From Variovorax davisae (lineage in GTDB: Bacteria > Pseudomonadota > Gammaproteobacteria > Burkholderiales > Burkholderiaceae_C), in assembly GCF_030316845.1 (NCBI RefSeq), contig NZ_JASZYS010000003.1, forward strand, positions 124,001 to 188,000: 64,000 nt of DNA, written 5' to 3'. Under the pieces are notes generated by a model. That model did no database searches. It was given only the letters and a program-made list of their open reading frames with translations, and was not told the DNA's origin. Numbering within the stretch: the first letter of the stretch is position 1; the number at the start of each line of letters is the position of its first letter. The position numbers were made by a program, and so were the translations under genes. Positions 17,638-26,121 of this stretch are shown here, one piece after another.

Positions 17638-19866
17638 TTAGGAACGTCCTTGCACTTCTTCCGTGTTCGCAGTCGTGTCGGGCGGATGAACCTTTTCAAC
17701 CGCCCGCTGCAAAGCCTCCAGCAATGCTTCCACACCATAGGGCTTGCGAAGCATCGACACATTCAACGTCGTCTCCTGGGCGCTGTACCCGGTGGCAACG
17801 ACAGCGGGAAGCGTCGGCCGATGAATGCCGCACCAGCCCACGAGATCGAGCCCCGTCATTTTTCCGGTCATTACCACGTCCGTGAAAAGGACGTCAAACA
17901 CCTCCTCGCTCGTGAGCGCAGTGACTGCGTCCTCGGCGGAACGACACAGCGTCACACGGTGTCCGGCGCTCTCCAAAGCGACGACGACCACGGAGGACAC
18001 CAGCATGTCGTCCTCAGCCATAAGGATCTTCAGGGGCCGAGCATGTCGCAGCTTGACCGTTGGCGCCTCCTGCACCGGCACTGCCCCTTCAAACGCAGGC
18101 AGGTAAAGGCTCACGCGCGTTCCCGCGTTGACGCGGCTTTCGATTCGAGCGTCCCCGTCGGACTGCCGTGCGAAGCCAAGCACCTGCGCGAGGCCAAGCC
18201 CGCTGCCCGCCCCGATGGGTTTGGTGGTGAAGTACGGCTCGAACGCGTTGGCAGCGGTGTCAGCGTCCATTCCCGGGCCGTCATCCGACACCTCGACGGC
18301 GACAAATCGACCTGAAGCCAGCTCTTGCGTTTCCGCTGCCGGAGCGAGGCGGCCGACGATAAGTACGTTGCCGCCGTCCGGCATCGCGTCGCGCGCGTTG
18401 AAAACCAGGTTGAGTATCGCCAATTCGAGTTGTGTCGGATCGACGAACACTGCAGGCAAGCCAGGTTCCATGGAAGCCGACAACACAATGCGCTCCCCGA
18501 CGGCTTTGCTTGTAAGCTCCTGGCTCTTCAGTATCAAATCGCTGATGTCGACCGGTTGCGGCGCTAGCCGCTGTGCCCTACCGAAGGTCAGAAGTTGGCG
18601 AACGAGGTCAGCTGCTTTTGCCGTGGCCCGCATCGCGCTTTGCAACACCCGCTGCTGGGATCCTTCCGAAACGGTCCGGCTGAGCACCTGATGGCCGGTG
18701 CTGATGGTCTGCAACAGGTTGTTGAAATCATGGGCGATGCCGCCGGTCAGCCGCCCGATCGCCTCGTGCTTGCGGACGTTCAGCAGTGTGGCATGGGCTT
18801 CTCGCGCCTCTTCGACCGCGTCTGCCACACGCGCTTCCAGCGTGCGTTTGGCGTCCTGCGAACGCAAGCCAGCCTCATGCAGAGCCGCACTCACGTCGTC
18901 AGCCTCCGACACGCCTGTCGTCAGTTTCGGCGGCACTTCATCCTTGCCGAGTTGCGCCGCAGCATCTCTGAGCGCCACCATCGGATCGCTGATGCTCCGC
19001 GCCGCGTACAGAGCCAACGCCAATCCCAGCAACAGCAGTGTTCCCGATGCGGCCACTGCCTGGACCGTGATCCTCCAAGCTGCTTGATTGAGAGCGGCCA
19101 TGGGGAACGCGAAGACCACGCTCCACCCATATCGGTTTCCCCGGGTCAAGTACGTCAGCGAACGGACACCGTCGAGCGTCGTCGATTCCGCGAATCCCAC
19201 ATCCCCTGCCTGAGCTCTCCGCCTCAGGTCTCCAGTAGCGGATTTGCCCACCCATTCCTCGGGTTTCCGGCTTCGGGCGATCACTCTGTGGTCTTGATCG
19301 ATGACTGCCGCAACACTGTCCGATGGAATTTTTTGGTGATTGACGATCTCTTGGATGACGGACAGCTCAAAGGAGACGCCGATGTTGTATCTGGGAGGAG
19401 CGCTGTTCGTCTCCGGAGCAAACACGCCCAACACCGGTTTCTTGAGGACAGGGCCAGAGGGGCTGAAATACGCTGCAGGCTCACTTGTTTCGAATGGCGC
19501 TCCGGCAGGGCGCGGAATAGGCTCGGTCTGGTCCCACGGCACCAGGGTGTTGGCCAGCTGCGCCCCTGCGTCGACCAGGAATGCCCAGTTCCCGCTGGCT
19601 CGGGTGGCTGCCGTGGCCTCTTCATGGAATCTTCGCAAATCGCCGTCCCGGACGGCGTCGGTGGCTGCGAGGGTCGTTGCCATGACCGCGCGCCTATCAA
19701 GCTCGCGCTCAATAAGGGTGTTGAGGCCATTGGCAAGCTGTTCCACTTCGTCCCGCGCAGCCGCCGCTTCACGTTGGTAGGTGGTGAAAGCGAGAAGCGC
19801 AAACGCAGCTACCGAGGGCAGCCAGACTGCGAACACCAACAGTAATAGGCGGTTGCGGATGCTCAC
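17638..19866 (-). CDS. hybrid sensor histidine kinase
   Basis: The 742-residue protein has TM1 at about 7-28, a periplasmic Cache-like sensor region (about 30-262), TM2 at about 268-288, a HAMP-like linker and coiled coil to 365, a HisKA block EAIGRLTGGIAHDFNNLLQ with phosphoacceptor His379, ATPase boxes LNLVFNARDAM, VSDDGPGMD, EPYFTTKPIGAGSGLGLA, and a C-terminal receiver with acidic pair 619-620, phospho-acceptor Asp663 (LFTDVV) and Lys708. This is the usual layout of an NtrB/FixL-like kinase with a fused receiver that often acts as a phosphate sink or passes phosphate onward. It is intact and stands alone, with no partner regulator beside it. Confidence 0.9.
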   Translation of the reverse strand: MSIRNRLLLLVFAVWLPSVAAFALLAFTTYQREAAAARDEVEQLANGLNTLIERELDRRAVMATTLAATDAVRDGDLRRFHEEATAATRASGNWAFLVDAGAQLANTLVPWDQTEPIPRPAGAPFETSEPAAYFSPSGPVLKKPVLGVFAPETNSAPPRYNIGVSFELSVIQEIVNHQKIPSDSVAAVIDQDHRVIARSRKPEEWVGKSATGDLRRRAQAGDVGFAESTTLDGVRSLTYLTRGNRYGWSVVFAFPMAALNQAAWRITVQAVAASGTLLLLGLALALYAARSISDPMVALRDAAAQLGKDEVPPKLTTGVSEADDVSAALHEAGLRSQDAKRTLEARVADAVEEAREAHATLLNVRKHEAIGRLTGGIAHDFNNLLQTISTGHQVLSRTVSEGSQQRVLQSAMRATAKAADLVRQLLTFGRAQRLAPQPVDISDLILKSQELTSKAVGERIVLSASMEPGLPAVFVDPTQLELAILNLVFNARDAMPDGGNVLIVGRLAPAAETQELASGRFVAVEVSDDGPGMDADTAANAFEPYFTTKPIGAGSGLGLAQVLGFARQSDGDARIESRVNAGTRVSLYLPAFEGAVPVQEAPTVKLRHARPLKILMAEDDMLVSSVVVVALESAGHRVTLCRSAEDAVTALTSEEVFDVLFTDVVMTGKMTGLDLVGWCGIHRPTLPAVVATGYSAQETTLNVSMLRKPYGVEALLEALQRAVEKVHPPDTTANTEEVQGRS

Positions 19867-20163
19867 AGGTGACCAAATTGCATGGTTGACCCTACCACTT
19901 TTTCATCGTCTCGCTGCGTAGCGAGGTGCCAGGCACGTCACCGCCTCGGGTTGCATCGGCGGGATACACCGACTTCCGCCTGAGCGTGATGCGCGCATGC
20001 CAGGGCGGCCCTCCGCTTCAAAGGTGGTTGTTTCACGTGGTGCCCGGTAGGGGCGAGATCGGCACGAGCTCGTCGTCAAACGTCTTCTCCGGGTGACGCA
20101 GATGCAACTAACACCCACCGCACTAGGTCTGGCGAGTGGCGACACTGCGACTACAGCCGCTTT
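19867..20163. other. intergenic stretch with a copy of a dispersed repeat
   Basis: No gene is supported. Bases 20039-20072 match 22816-22849 at 32 of 34 positions. This is described under the repeat entries. Confidence 0.5.
20039..20072. repeat. dispersed 34-base repeat, copy 1
   Basis: It begins GGTGCCCGGTAGGGGCGAGA and ends with CACGAGCTCG. The second copy at 22816-22849 differs only at two adjacent bases (GT versus AC). On the minus strand both could encode ELVPISPL-x-GT, so they may be relics of related coding sequences rather than a site. Confidence 0.6.
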
Positions 20164-20598
20164 CTAAGGATGTGGGAAGAGGCTAGCTGCGTGATGACTG
20201 GTCGGTCTGCGAAAGCCCAATCCGGCTTGCTGCAACGGATCACGTAGCCGCGCCACCGTTCTGACGCCTATGGCGTCGTGGCTGAGCAACTCCTCTTCGT
20301 CAACCTCGGCAAGGTCCTCGAGGTAAACGATGCCCAACTCCTTGAGGGCGAAGGAGATGGAAATGCGCATGCCCAGATCGTCGATGGGCATGTCAGGACG
20401 TGGTTTTCGAAGGCTGCTTGGCCTTGGCCGCCACACATAGGCTGGGAGGTGGACGGGGGGCGGCGCCTTCCCTTCGGCTTGGGCCTTGGCGTGAGCTTGC
20501 TTGGCCTTGTGGATCGCAGCCCGAATACCGGAAAGGCAGGCCACTAGTTCGCTGTCGGGCAACTGGGCCAGGTCGTTCAAGGTTGTGATCGTGTTCAT
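20164..20598 (-). CDS. stand-alone protein with RNA polymerase alpha-CTD-like domain
   Basis: This 144-residue product starts at ATG 20598 with GGAG nine bases upstream. The first 40 residues are helical (AQLPDSELVACLSGIRAAIH, KAKQAHAKAQAEGK), followed by a Pro-rich linker. Residues about 70-130 read PIDDLGMRISISFALKELGI, VYLEDLAEVDEEELLSHDAI and GVRTVARLRDPLQQAGLGF. This matches the helix-hairpin-helix domain of the RNA polymerase alpha subunit C-terminus (L-x-x-x-x-x-N/S-x-L-K-x-x-x-I, DL-x-x-x-x-E-x-x-LL, G-x-x-x-x-x-x-I/L). Such domains bind DNA or regulators. As a separate protein it might modulate transcription, but that is inference. Typical alpha subunits are about 330 residues, so this is not rpoA. 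Confidence 0.65.
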   Translation of the reverse strand: MNTITTLNDLAQLPDSELVACLSGIRAAIHKAKQAHAKAQAEGKAPPPVHLPAYVWRPRPSSLRKPRPDMPIDDLGMRISISFALKELGIVYLEDLAEVDEEELLSHDAIGVRTVARLRDPLQQAGLGFRRPTSHHAASLFPHP

Positions 20599-21075
20599 CG
20601 GGGGCGTCTCCTATTGCACAAGCACGTACCTTCTCGGGAAAGAGGTGTAGCAGCCCTATAGCAAAAACCCAAGCATGGAATTATTCATTTTTAAAGAAAA
20701 CTTTTTTGAACTCGCTGTTTTCAATTTCGCAATGAGGAAACAGCGGAAGGGTTAAGAGGGGCCGCCCCTAGAGACATCAAGCGCAATGCGAACAGGAAGC
20801 AATTGTTCGGTAGAGGCACGCGCCATCGACCGCATGTGTTAACAGAGACAGGATTTTGTCAACAGTAGAACTCGGGAGTATGTCCATTATTTAATCGCTT
20901 TCCCAGTGATCCATCCGAGGTTTTTTTTCGTATGCGCGCGGCTGCAGGCGGCGCCTAGCAATTTCGCTATTGCCAAATTGGCTTATACCCGACAGTTTGC
21001 CGGACAGCGCATTAAAGACAGCGCAGTTGATTCATGGAAATAACCAATTCGGTTTCTTTGCGCGGAGCATTGACG
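20599..21075. other. AT-rich intergenic region, likely regulatory
   Basis: About 20640-20720 is markedly AT-rich compared with its surroundings (stretches such as TTCATTTTTAAAGAAAAC and a run of eight T at about 20921). It lies between the alpha-CTD-like gene (minus) and the CoA transferase gene (plus), so it should contain both promoters. No confident promoter hexamers were paired. Confidence 0.45.
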
Positions 21076-21858
21076 ATGGCAGAAACAGATCGGCGAGAGT
21101 TTTTAAAGGTGACGGGAGGAGCCGCGCTGAGCGCTGTGGTCTCGGGGGTACCCATTGCAAGTGCCGCGCAGGGGCGAGGGGCTGACTTCGACATCAACGC
21201 ATCTTTTTCGGACTACATGAAAGGCCTCGGAGGTGCGGCGACTGACGGCGGGGGAACAGTGACATTCGTGGGTCGGGATCCCATCGTGCGCAGCCACTTC
21301 CGGATCGCTTCCTGCATGGCAATCCCGGCAATGGGGGCCGCGACGGGCACAGCGGCCATCTGGCGCGAGCGCACAGGGCAGCCGCAGGACCTAAAGGTTG
21401 ACCTGCGCGAATCCATGTACAACGTGAATCCCTTGATGACGCTCATCATGGGTCAACGAAGAATGACGGGTCAGGTCCCACCCGACGACGCCGTCGCGAA
21501 GAACTTTTCGTTTATTCCGACGGTAAACGGTCACCGGTACCAAGCGCCGCTCGCGTTTGGAAACCCGCTCTCGTTCGGAATCTTCCCGACAAAGGACAAC
21601 CGCTTCGTCACGATCACCGGGGTGTACCCTCACCTTCTCGATCGGGCCCTGAAGCTGCTGAAGGTGCCCCCCGACCGGCAGGCCATCGGCAATGCGATCA
21701 GGCAGTGGGATTCTGCCGAACTTGATGAAGCAATGGGCCCCTCGCGTGTCATTGGTGCCGTTCACCGGAGCGCACAGGAGTGGGCCCAACATCCACAAGG
21801 TAAGTACCTGGGCACCGTGCCCTTGATCGAGATCGTGAAGGTAGGCGACTCAGCGCCA
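21076..21858 (+). pseudogene. CaiB/BaiF (family III) CoA transferase with Tat signal, 3' truncated
   Basis: From ATG 21076 (GGAG eight bases upstream) the protein begins MAETDRREFLKVTGGAALSA, a twin-arginine signal with RREFLK, followed after about 50 residues by FRIASCMAIPAMGAATGTAA, IWRERTGQPQDLKVDLRES, NPLSFGIFPTKDNRFVTITG and RSAQEWAQHPQGKYLGTVPL, typical for CaiB/BaiF CoA transferases. After VKVGDS at about 21856 the text switches to a flippase fragment, so roughly 200 C-terminal residues are missing. A Tat signal on a CoA-dependent enzyme is surprising, as CoA is cytoplasmic. The annotated end is the junction; the frame itself runs on to 22239 as noise. Confidence 0.65.
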
Positions 21859-22155
21859 ATATGTAATCGCTTCTGCCGCATTTATCCTGATGGTGACCTT
21901 CGTGCCGCAAGGCTTCGAGAAGTTTGCCGTCAAGCTAATGCCCCCTCTGCTTGCGCAAGGGGACTGGTCGACGCTTCGAGGCTATCTCTGGTTCGCCACC
22001 CGGCGCACCCTTCTCGGGTGTGCGATCGTCGGGGTTTCAGCTGGCCTGTGGGCATGGTTCAATCCTGGTCTCAGCGTCCAAGCGCGGAGCGCGCTCATTG
22101 CCAGCTGCTTCGCGCTGCCAGTAGGCGCATTGGTTCATCTCGGGCTCGAAGTGCT
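21859..22155 (+). pseudogene. fragment of a polysaccharide flippase-like membrane protein
   Basis: In the frame starting RQYVIASAAFILMVTFVPQG, the next 90 residues have two to three membrane helices (VIASAAFILMVTFVP, LLGCAIVGVSAGLWAWF, ALIASCFALPVGALVHL) and FEKFAVKLMPPLLAQGDW, GYLWFATRRTLLG. This resembles the middle of oligosaccharide flippases of the MOP superfamily. Both ends are missing, with junctions at about 21858 and 22155. No start codon is in frame at the left, so the piece is dead. Confidence 0.5.
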
Positions 22156-22363
22156 CAGCTGCGGGAACATGGAACCCAAAGGCCGAGCCGGCGACCATGG
22201 CTTGATGCTGCGCATCGGTCACGCCCATCCGCACGTTGAGGCGGTCGACCAGAATCCGCGCCTCGGCCAGCTCCATCGCCTGCCCGTCGAAGTCCGTCAT
22301 GTAGTAGCCGCGTTCACCTGCCTTGATCAGAACGATTCGGCGTCCTGGTTCGTTGCTCGGCAC
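22156..22363 (-). pseudogene. conserved unknown protein, C-terminus lost at junction
   Basis: From ATG 22363 the minus strand reads MPSNEPGRRIVLIKAGERGY, YMTDFDGQAMELAEARILVD, RLNVRMGVTDAQHQAMVAGS and AFGFHVPAAE, a coherent small cytoplasmic protein of about 65-70 residues. It runs straight into the inverted flippase fragment, after which the reading is noise. Only a few residues may be missing. The family is not recognised. Confidence 0.5.
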
Positions 22364-23633
22364 CAGCGCATAGCAAAGAACGGGCAGTTTCGACAGCTTC
22401 CCTGCCCCCGCCCCCCCAGCTGCTCTTTGGTGAGCCTCGGGAGGTGCGGAAGGAACGGCCGCGGTGAAAGGTGTGTTGGTGATTCGTGTGGTCGCTTCGC
22501 TCGTGACTGGCCTTCTGGTGTGGTCGAAAAAATCTGCTCTTCGGTGCCGCCTCGCCGCATGGCCAGTGACAGCCAGGCGCGGGAGGGAGGAGCGACCGGA
22601 AGCCGCAGCTCGAAAGCGAAGCGAAGAGACCGGGTGAGGACGAGGACGACAGGACGCGGAGGGATGGCGCTATGCGTCGGAGAGAGGCGGACCGAAGGGC
22701 AGATCAGCCACACAGGTGAAGTTGGAGCGAAGCGACCCCGCACGGCGTCGGCGTCGGAGGATTGATTGCAAAGATGGACTTCTGCGGCCCTGCCGGGTCG
22801 CGTACGTCAGGGATTGGTGCCCGACAGGGGCGAGATCGGCACGAGCTCGATGCGCGAGCACTGAAAGCCCGGGACGGCTACGCCGGTCGACGCCCAGAGG
22901 TTTGCTAGGAGCGACCCGATTCTGGGACGCCTCGCATCGCAGGATCGACGCGACCCAGCGCACTCGGATGTCTGGAAAACCGACTTCCTCTCGTTGGGCC
23001 GGGAAGATCTCGGGCCCTCGGCGCGAGTCACTTGCCGAGCCGGCCGCGGCGGCACGGTGCCCACGGCTGGACCTTGGGGGCCCGTCGTGCTCTATGCCCG
23101 TCGAATCCGCGAACTGACGCTTTGCCGGCCGCCAAGCGTCGGCGCCCTCGGCGACTGGACGCGGCGATACCCTGCTCTTTCGCTTGCCCTCGCTGCATGA
23201 CACAGAGTGTCTCGCGCTGGGATCAAGTCGGCGCTCGTGTGCGGGCGACGCTGATCAACGCTATTGCGCCAATCCGAACCGTTTTCAACGTTTGCGCTAT
23301 TCCCTTGCGAAACTGCGAAACACTCTGGGGCCTGGCTGCGGTGTAAGGGAAGATAGCCACAAGGAGCGCGCTGTCTCAAGGGCTTGACCCGTACTAGCAA
23401 AAGTTCTGTCACTCCGCGATGGCGGCAAGGACCCGCGTTCAATGGCGTTGATGACCGCGGAATCGCTATATACCCAGATTACCGCTACTGCTGCGTGATG
23501 ATCCTTGGCCAAATTAAGTGCCGGCGACACGAAGTGGTATCACATGCCGTAGCCTGTGTTGACCGTGGAGAGCATGCTGGCGAAGGGCACGTAGCTTTGC
23601 GCCTTCGATTTCCCTCACTTCTAGGACTGGCTG
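22364..23633. other. 1.27 kb without a convincing gene
   Basis: Many long open frames cross this stretch on both strands, but all are very rich in Arg, Pro and Ser and none has a ribosome site or a recognised motif, as expected from high GC. It contains copy 2 of the dispersed repeat (22816-22849) and lies beside a three-gene rearrangement junction, so it is probably fused relic DNA. Confidence 0.5.
22816..22849. repeat. dispersed 34-base repeat, copy 2
   Basis: Same orientation and 32 of 34 bases identical to 20039-20072. It is embedded in the gene-poor stretch right of the CoA transferase/flippase junction. Confidence 0.6.
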
Positions 23634-23894
23634 ATGCCTATTCCCGTTAACTCGATCAGGCAAACTTCGCAGCACGACGGGTTGCGAAAAGCCCAGATCG
23701 GCACGGTCAACGGGCAGCTGATCGAAGTGGTCACCGGCTTTGACATCTCGCACGACCGCTTTCCCGTGCACGTGTACGCGACGCCGAATGGTGGCGAGCG
23801 GACGAAGCTCCCACTGGGTGAGATCTACGGGGATGACGAGCGCAGCGCGTTTGCGAGAGGGTGGCAAGTCGCGAGCGAGTACTTGCGAGTCTGA
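23634..23894 (+). CDS. small hypothetical protein
   Basis: This 86-residue protein has strand-rich, well-balanced composition: LRKAQIGTVNGQLIEVVTGF, DISHDRFPVHVYATPNGGER, TKLPLGEIYGDDERSAFARG and WQVASEYLRV. AGGA lies 8 bases before the ATG. It has no membrane part. The composition is far more protein-like than the antisense frame. The family is not recognised. It overlaps the reading of a minus-strand gene starting at 24002 if that gene runs on. Confidence 0.6.
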   Translation: MPIPVNSIRQTSQHDGLRKAQIGTVNGQLIEVVTGFDISHDRFPVHVYATPNGGERTKLPLGEIYGDDERSAFARGWQVASEYLRV

Positions 23895-24002
23895 CATCCC
23901 GCGTCCCCCTGGAGCGGCCCCGTCGGAGACCTCGAACTGGGTCAGATGGATCTTCCCGCGTAGGAATTCCTCGTACACCAAGTTGAACTGGTGCGCGGTC
24001 AT
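23895..24002 (-). CDS. start of a small minus-strand gene, end unclear
   Basis: A good ribosome site (GGAGG, seven bases from ATG 24002) precedes MTAHQFNLVYEEFLRGKIHL, TQFEVSDGAAPGGRGMSD, which is clearly protein-like. The frame then runs antisense through the gene at 23634-23894 and becomes Arg-rich, so the true end is probably near 23895 or the gene is broken there. The function is unknown. Confidence 0.35.
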
Positions 24003-24037
24003 ACTGTGCCCTCCAAGACCTTTTTGACCGGACTTCC

Positions 24038-24238
24038 ATGACGGACCATGGGCACGGAACCTTTACGAGCGGAGTTCGCTATGCCACCGCGGTAGGCGAG
24101 TGGAACGCATTCGTCGAGCGTTTTCGCCGAGGCGAGGAAGTCGAACCGGCTGAACTGCTCGCGAAAATCGATGCTTTGAATCTCGCCTACGCGCGCAACA
24201 TCGGATTGATTCCTCGGGACGCCGCCCCGAGAAAATAA
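24038..24238 (+). CDS. small hypothetical protein
   Basis: 66 residues: MTDHGHGTFTSGVRYATAVG, EWNAFVERFRRGEEVEPAEL, LAKIDALNLAYARNIGLIPR. It is mainly helical and charged, with no membrane segment. No strong ribosome site is seen before 24038. It diverges from the minus-strand start at 24002 with about 35 bases between. The family is not recognised. Confidence 0.5.
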   Translation: MTDHGHGTFTSGVRYATAVGEWNAFVERFRRGEEVEPAELLAKIDALNLAYARNIGLIPRDAAPRK

Positions 24239-24334
24239 ACATCCGGTCGGACTCATGCGGCTGCTTTCCCGTAGATATTCGCTTCGTGCACGAGGCCGTC
24301 GAGATACTGCGGGCGCCCCATCGCGGAGTGGTCG

Positions 24335-24550
24335 ATGACAAAGGCGCGCAAGTCGAGCGCCGAGTTGGCCTCCATCATTGGGGACCGATTTCGGCAGCTG
24401 ACCGGCAGTTCGCTCTTGCCGCCACTGCGTTTCGCGCACCACATTCGGGACCAAGCTAGCAGGACCTGGGATGTCGTGGACCCCGTTCCAACGGCCGAAA
24501 TCAGGGCGGCTATCGACTGGGCGCGCGACGAGTACCACTTGGCAGACTGA
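24335..24550 (+). CDS. small hypothetical protein
   Basis: 71 residues starting with MTKARKSSAELASIIGDRFR and ending with DWARDEYHLAD. GGAG lies six bases before ATG 24335. The composition is protein-like with a basic first half. It is one of a row of small unknown genes at the left margin of the prophage-like segment. Confidence 0.45.
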   Translation: MTKARKSSAELASIIGDRFRQLTGSSLLPPLRFAHHIRDQASRTWDVVDPVPTAEIRAAIDWARDEYHLAD

Positions 24551-24621
24551 AATCCCGCTGCGACCTCCTTGAGGTTGAGAAGCTCCGATACGATCCGGGC
24601 CCATGAATGAGGACTTGATCG

Positions 24622-25113
24622 ATGCCGCCAACCCCTGAGTACTGCTTCCTTTGGATCGACTGGTGGCCGCTCTGTATGGCGAAGGGAGAGTGGTCGGGGT
24701 GGGCGCAAGCCTTCGGCGCGATCCTCGCATTGGCGATTGCGATCTTGCTGCCCGTCAAAGCTAGACGGGAGGAGTGCCGCGATGCCCACGACGTGCTGCT
24801 CATCTACGCAGCGCAGCTCAGTACGCTGTGCGCGGAGATAGTTGAAGCCTGCGAGGTGCAGAGCTGGGAGGCCTTCAACGGGCATCGACATGTACTCTTC
24901 GACAGCAACGAGATCGCAAAAAGTGTCCCGCTCGCACCACTGCGTGGCGACGCAATCGCCACGTACATGTCTCTCAGAACCTTTGCAATGGCGCTGTACG
25001 TGCAATCGGCCGACCATACGCCTGGAGGCAACTGGCTGCATTGGAGAGACCAGTTTCGGTTGTTCCAAGAGGAAATCGCCACTGGCATTCGACTGTTTCG
25101 CAAGTCGCGCTGA
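24622..25113 (+). CDS. hypothetical protein with one membrane helix
   Basis: This 163-residue protein has a short Trp/Cys-rich N-terminus (FLWIDWWPLCMAKGEWSGWA), one hydrophobic helix (AFGAILALAIAILLPVKA, about residues 30-47) and a long cytoplasmic helical region with HDVLLIYAAQLSTLCAEIVE. GAGG precedes ATG 24622 at about ten bases. Proteins of this shape are common in prophages. The function is unknown. It converges on the truncated phage gene at 25130. Confidence 0.6.
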   Translation: MPPTPEYCFLWIDWWPLCMAKGEWSGWAQAFGAILALAIAILLPVKARREECRDAHDVLLIYAAQLSTLCAEIVEACEVQSWEAFNGHRHVLFDSNEIAKSVPLAPLRGDAIATYMSLRTFAMALYVQSADHTPGGNWLHWRDQFRLFQEEIATGIRLFRKSR

Positions 25114-25129
25114 GTTCACGCTGCATCCT

Positions 25130-25582
25130 CACGCTGAACAGCGGCCGTTGCGCCGGCGCGGCCGCAACCGTCGTCGGGACCGGTGCTTGGGCGAACTCTC
25201 GAGCGCCGCGGCGTGCAGCAATTCGCCCTTCGATCACGCAACTGACGCGCGCCAGGGTGACAAGGCCGCGGGCCTTGTGCCCGCTATAGACCACCCAGAG
25301 CCTGCCCGGGCCCGGCAGCGAGGGATCCTGTTCAGGGTTGCGGCGTAGCGATGCGTCGAAGCCCGGGTTGCTGACCGCCCAGCCGGCGCGCGAATCGATC
25401 AGCTGCGCGCGCATACCGAGCCGTAGCTCGAGCGGGTCGAACTCGCCTCGCTTCGGACGACGGCGGTCCCCGGAGAAAGCGGCGGCGCACCATGCCCGCT
25501 TCGCGGCCAGTTCGCGCCGCTCGAACGCCGGACGGACATATGCGGGGCGCAGCTCCGGCTGCACGTTGCGGCGGCGCGTCAT
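25130..25582 (-). pseudogene. phage-type hypothetical protein, probably truncated at its 3' end
   Basis: From ATG 25582 the text MTRRRNVQPELRPAYVRPAF, ERRELAAKRAWCAAAFSGDR, GEFDPLELRLGMRAQLIDSR, AGWAVSNPGFDASLRRNPEQ and WVVYSGHKARGLVTLARVSC is protein-like. After about 25140 the frame continues but runs antisense into the end of the gene at 24622-25113 and becomes noise, suggesting a junction. It follows the gene at 25332-25814 in the minus-strand phage operon. The function is unknown. Confidence 0.45.
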
Positions 25583-25814
25583 GCTGCAGCCCTCTAAGGC
25601 GCCAGCCGTCCGTGCTCGACCAGGTCATCAGCGGCGCGGTGTCGCCGGGGATCATGATCCTCAGGGTCGCCTTCGGCTGGTGGGCGAACAGCTGCGCGGC
25701 GTGGTGCAGAACCTCTTCTTCGACCGAGGCGTCGAAGTCGAGCACATTGCGCCAGGCCCCGGTCGAATTGACCTGAAGCTTGCAAGGGCGCGAGGCTTGG
25801 GCTGCGGTGTCCAT
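25332..25814 (-). CDS. phage-type hypothetical protein, C-terminal part doubtful
   Basis: It starts one base after the stop of the upstream gene. The first 70 residues (PCKLQVNSTGAWRNVLDFDA, VEEEVLHHAAQLFAHQPKAT, LRIMIPGDTAPLMTWSSTDG) look like a small phage protein of about 75 residues. Beyond 25590 the frame is Arg-rich and overlaps the better-looking frame of the next gene, so an indel near 25590 that hides the natural stop is likely. Confidence 0.45.
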   Translation of the reverse strand: MDTAAQASRPCKLQVNSTGAWRNVLDFDASVEEEVLHHAAQLFAHQPKATLRIMIPGDTAPLMTWSSTDGWRLRGLQHDAPPQRAAGAAPRICPSGVRAARTGREAGMVRRRFLRGPPSSEARRVRPARATARYARAADRFARRLGGQQPGLRRIATPQP

Positions 25815-25815
25815 C

Positions 25816-26121
25816 TCAGCCTGCCAAGCGATGCCGCGTGATGCTGCTGATGCCGTTCGGCAGCGCGTCGGCGTCCGTGACCGTCGTGACGTGGCCCAGG
25901 TGCGCGACCTCGGCGTCCGGCGGCACCTCGAGGAACGGCGTGTGCGTCTGGTCCGTGGCCTTGAGGTAGTCGACCTCTACCTTGGCGCTGTCCACCAGCA
26001 CCGAGGCCACCTGTGCGACGGCACGAGCGCGATCCGGCTCCATCGGGTTGTCGCGGTTGCGCAGGTCGGTCAGGGTGTCGAGCAGGTGCTGGCGAAGCTG
26101 GTTGATGTGCGGCATGGTCAT
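25816..26121 (-). CDS. phage-type hypothetical protein
   Basis: 101 residues: MTMPHINQLRQHLLDTLTDL, RNRDNPMEPDRARAVAQVAS, VLVDSAKVEVDYLKATDQTH. This helical text with V(L/I)V-x-SAKVEV-Y/H resembles small conserved prophage proteins of unknown function found near replication or HNH genes. It overlaps the upstream gene by four bases (ATGA type), so it belongs to one transcript with the genes on both sides. Confidence 0.65.
   Translation of the reverse strand: MTMPHINQLRQHLLDTLTDLRNRDNPMEPDRARAVAQVASVLVDSAKVEVDYLKATDQTHTPFLEVPPDAEVAHLGHVTTVTDADALPNGISSITRHRLAG

Noticed and set aside
22037-22743. Long minus-strand frames right of the CoA transferase
   Set aside because: Only the segment 22156-22363 is protein-like; the rest is high-GC noise.
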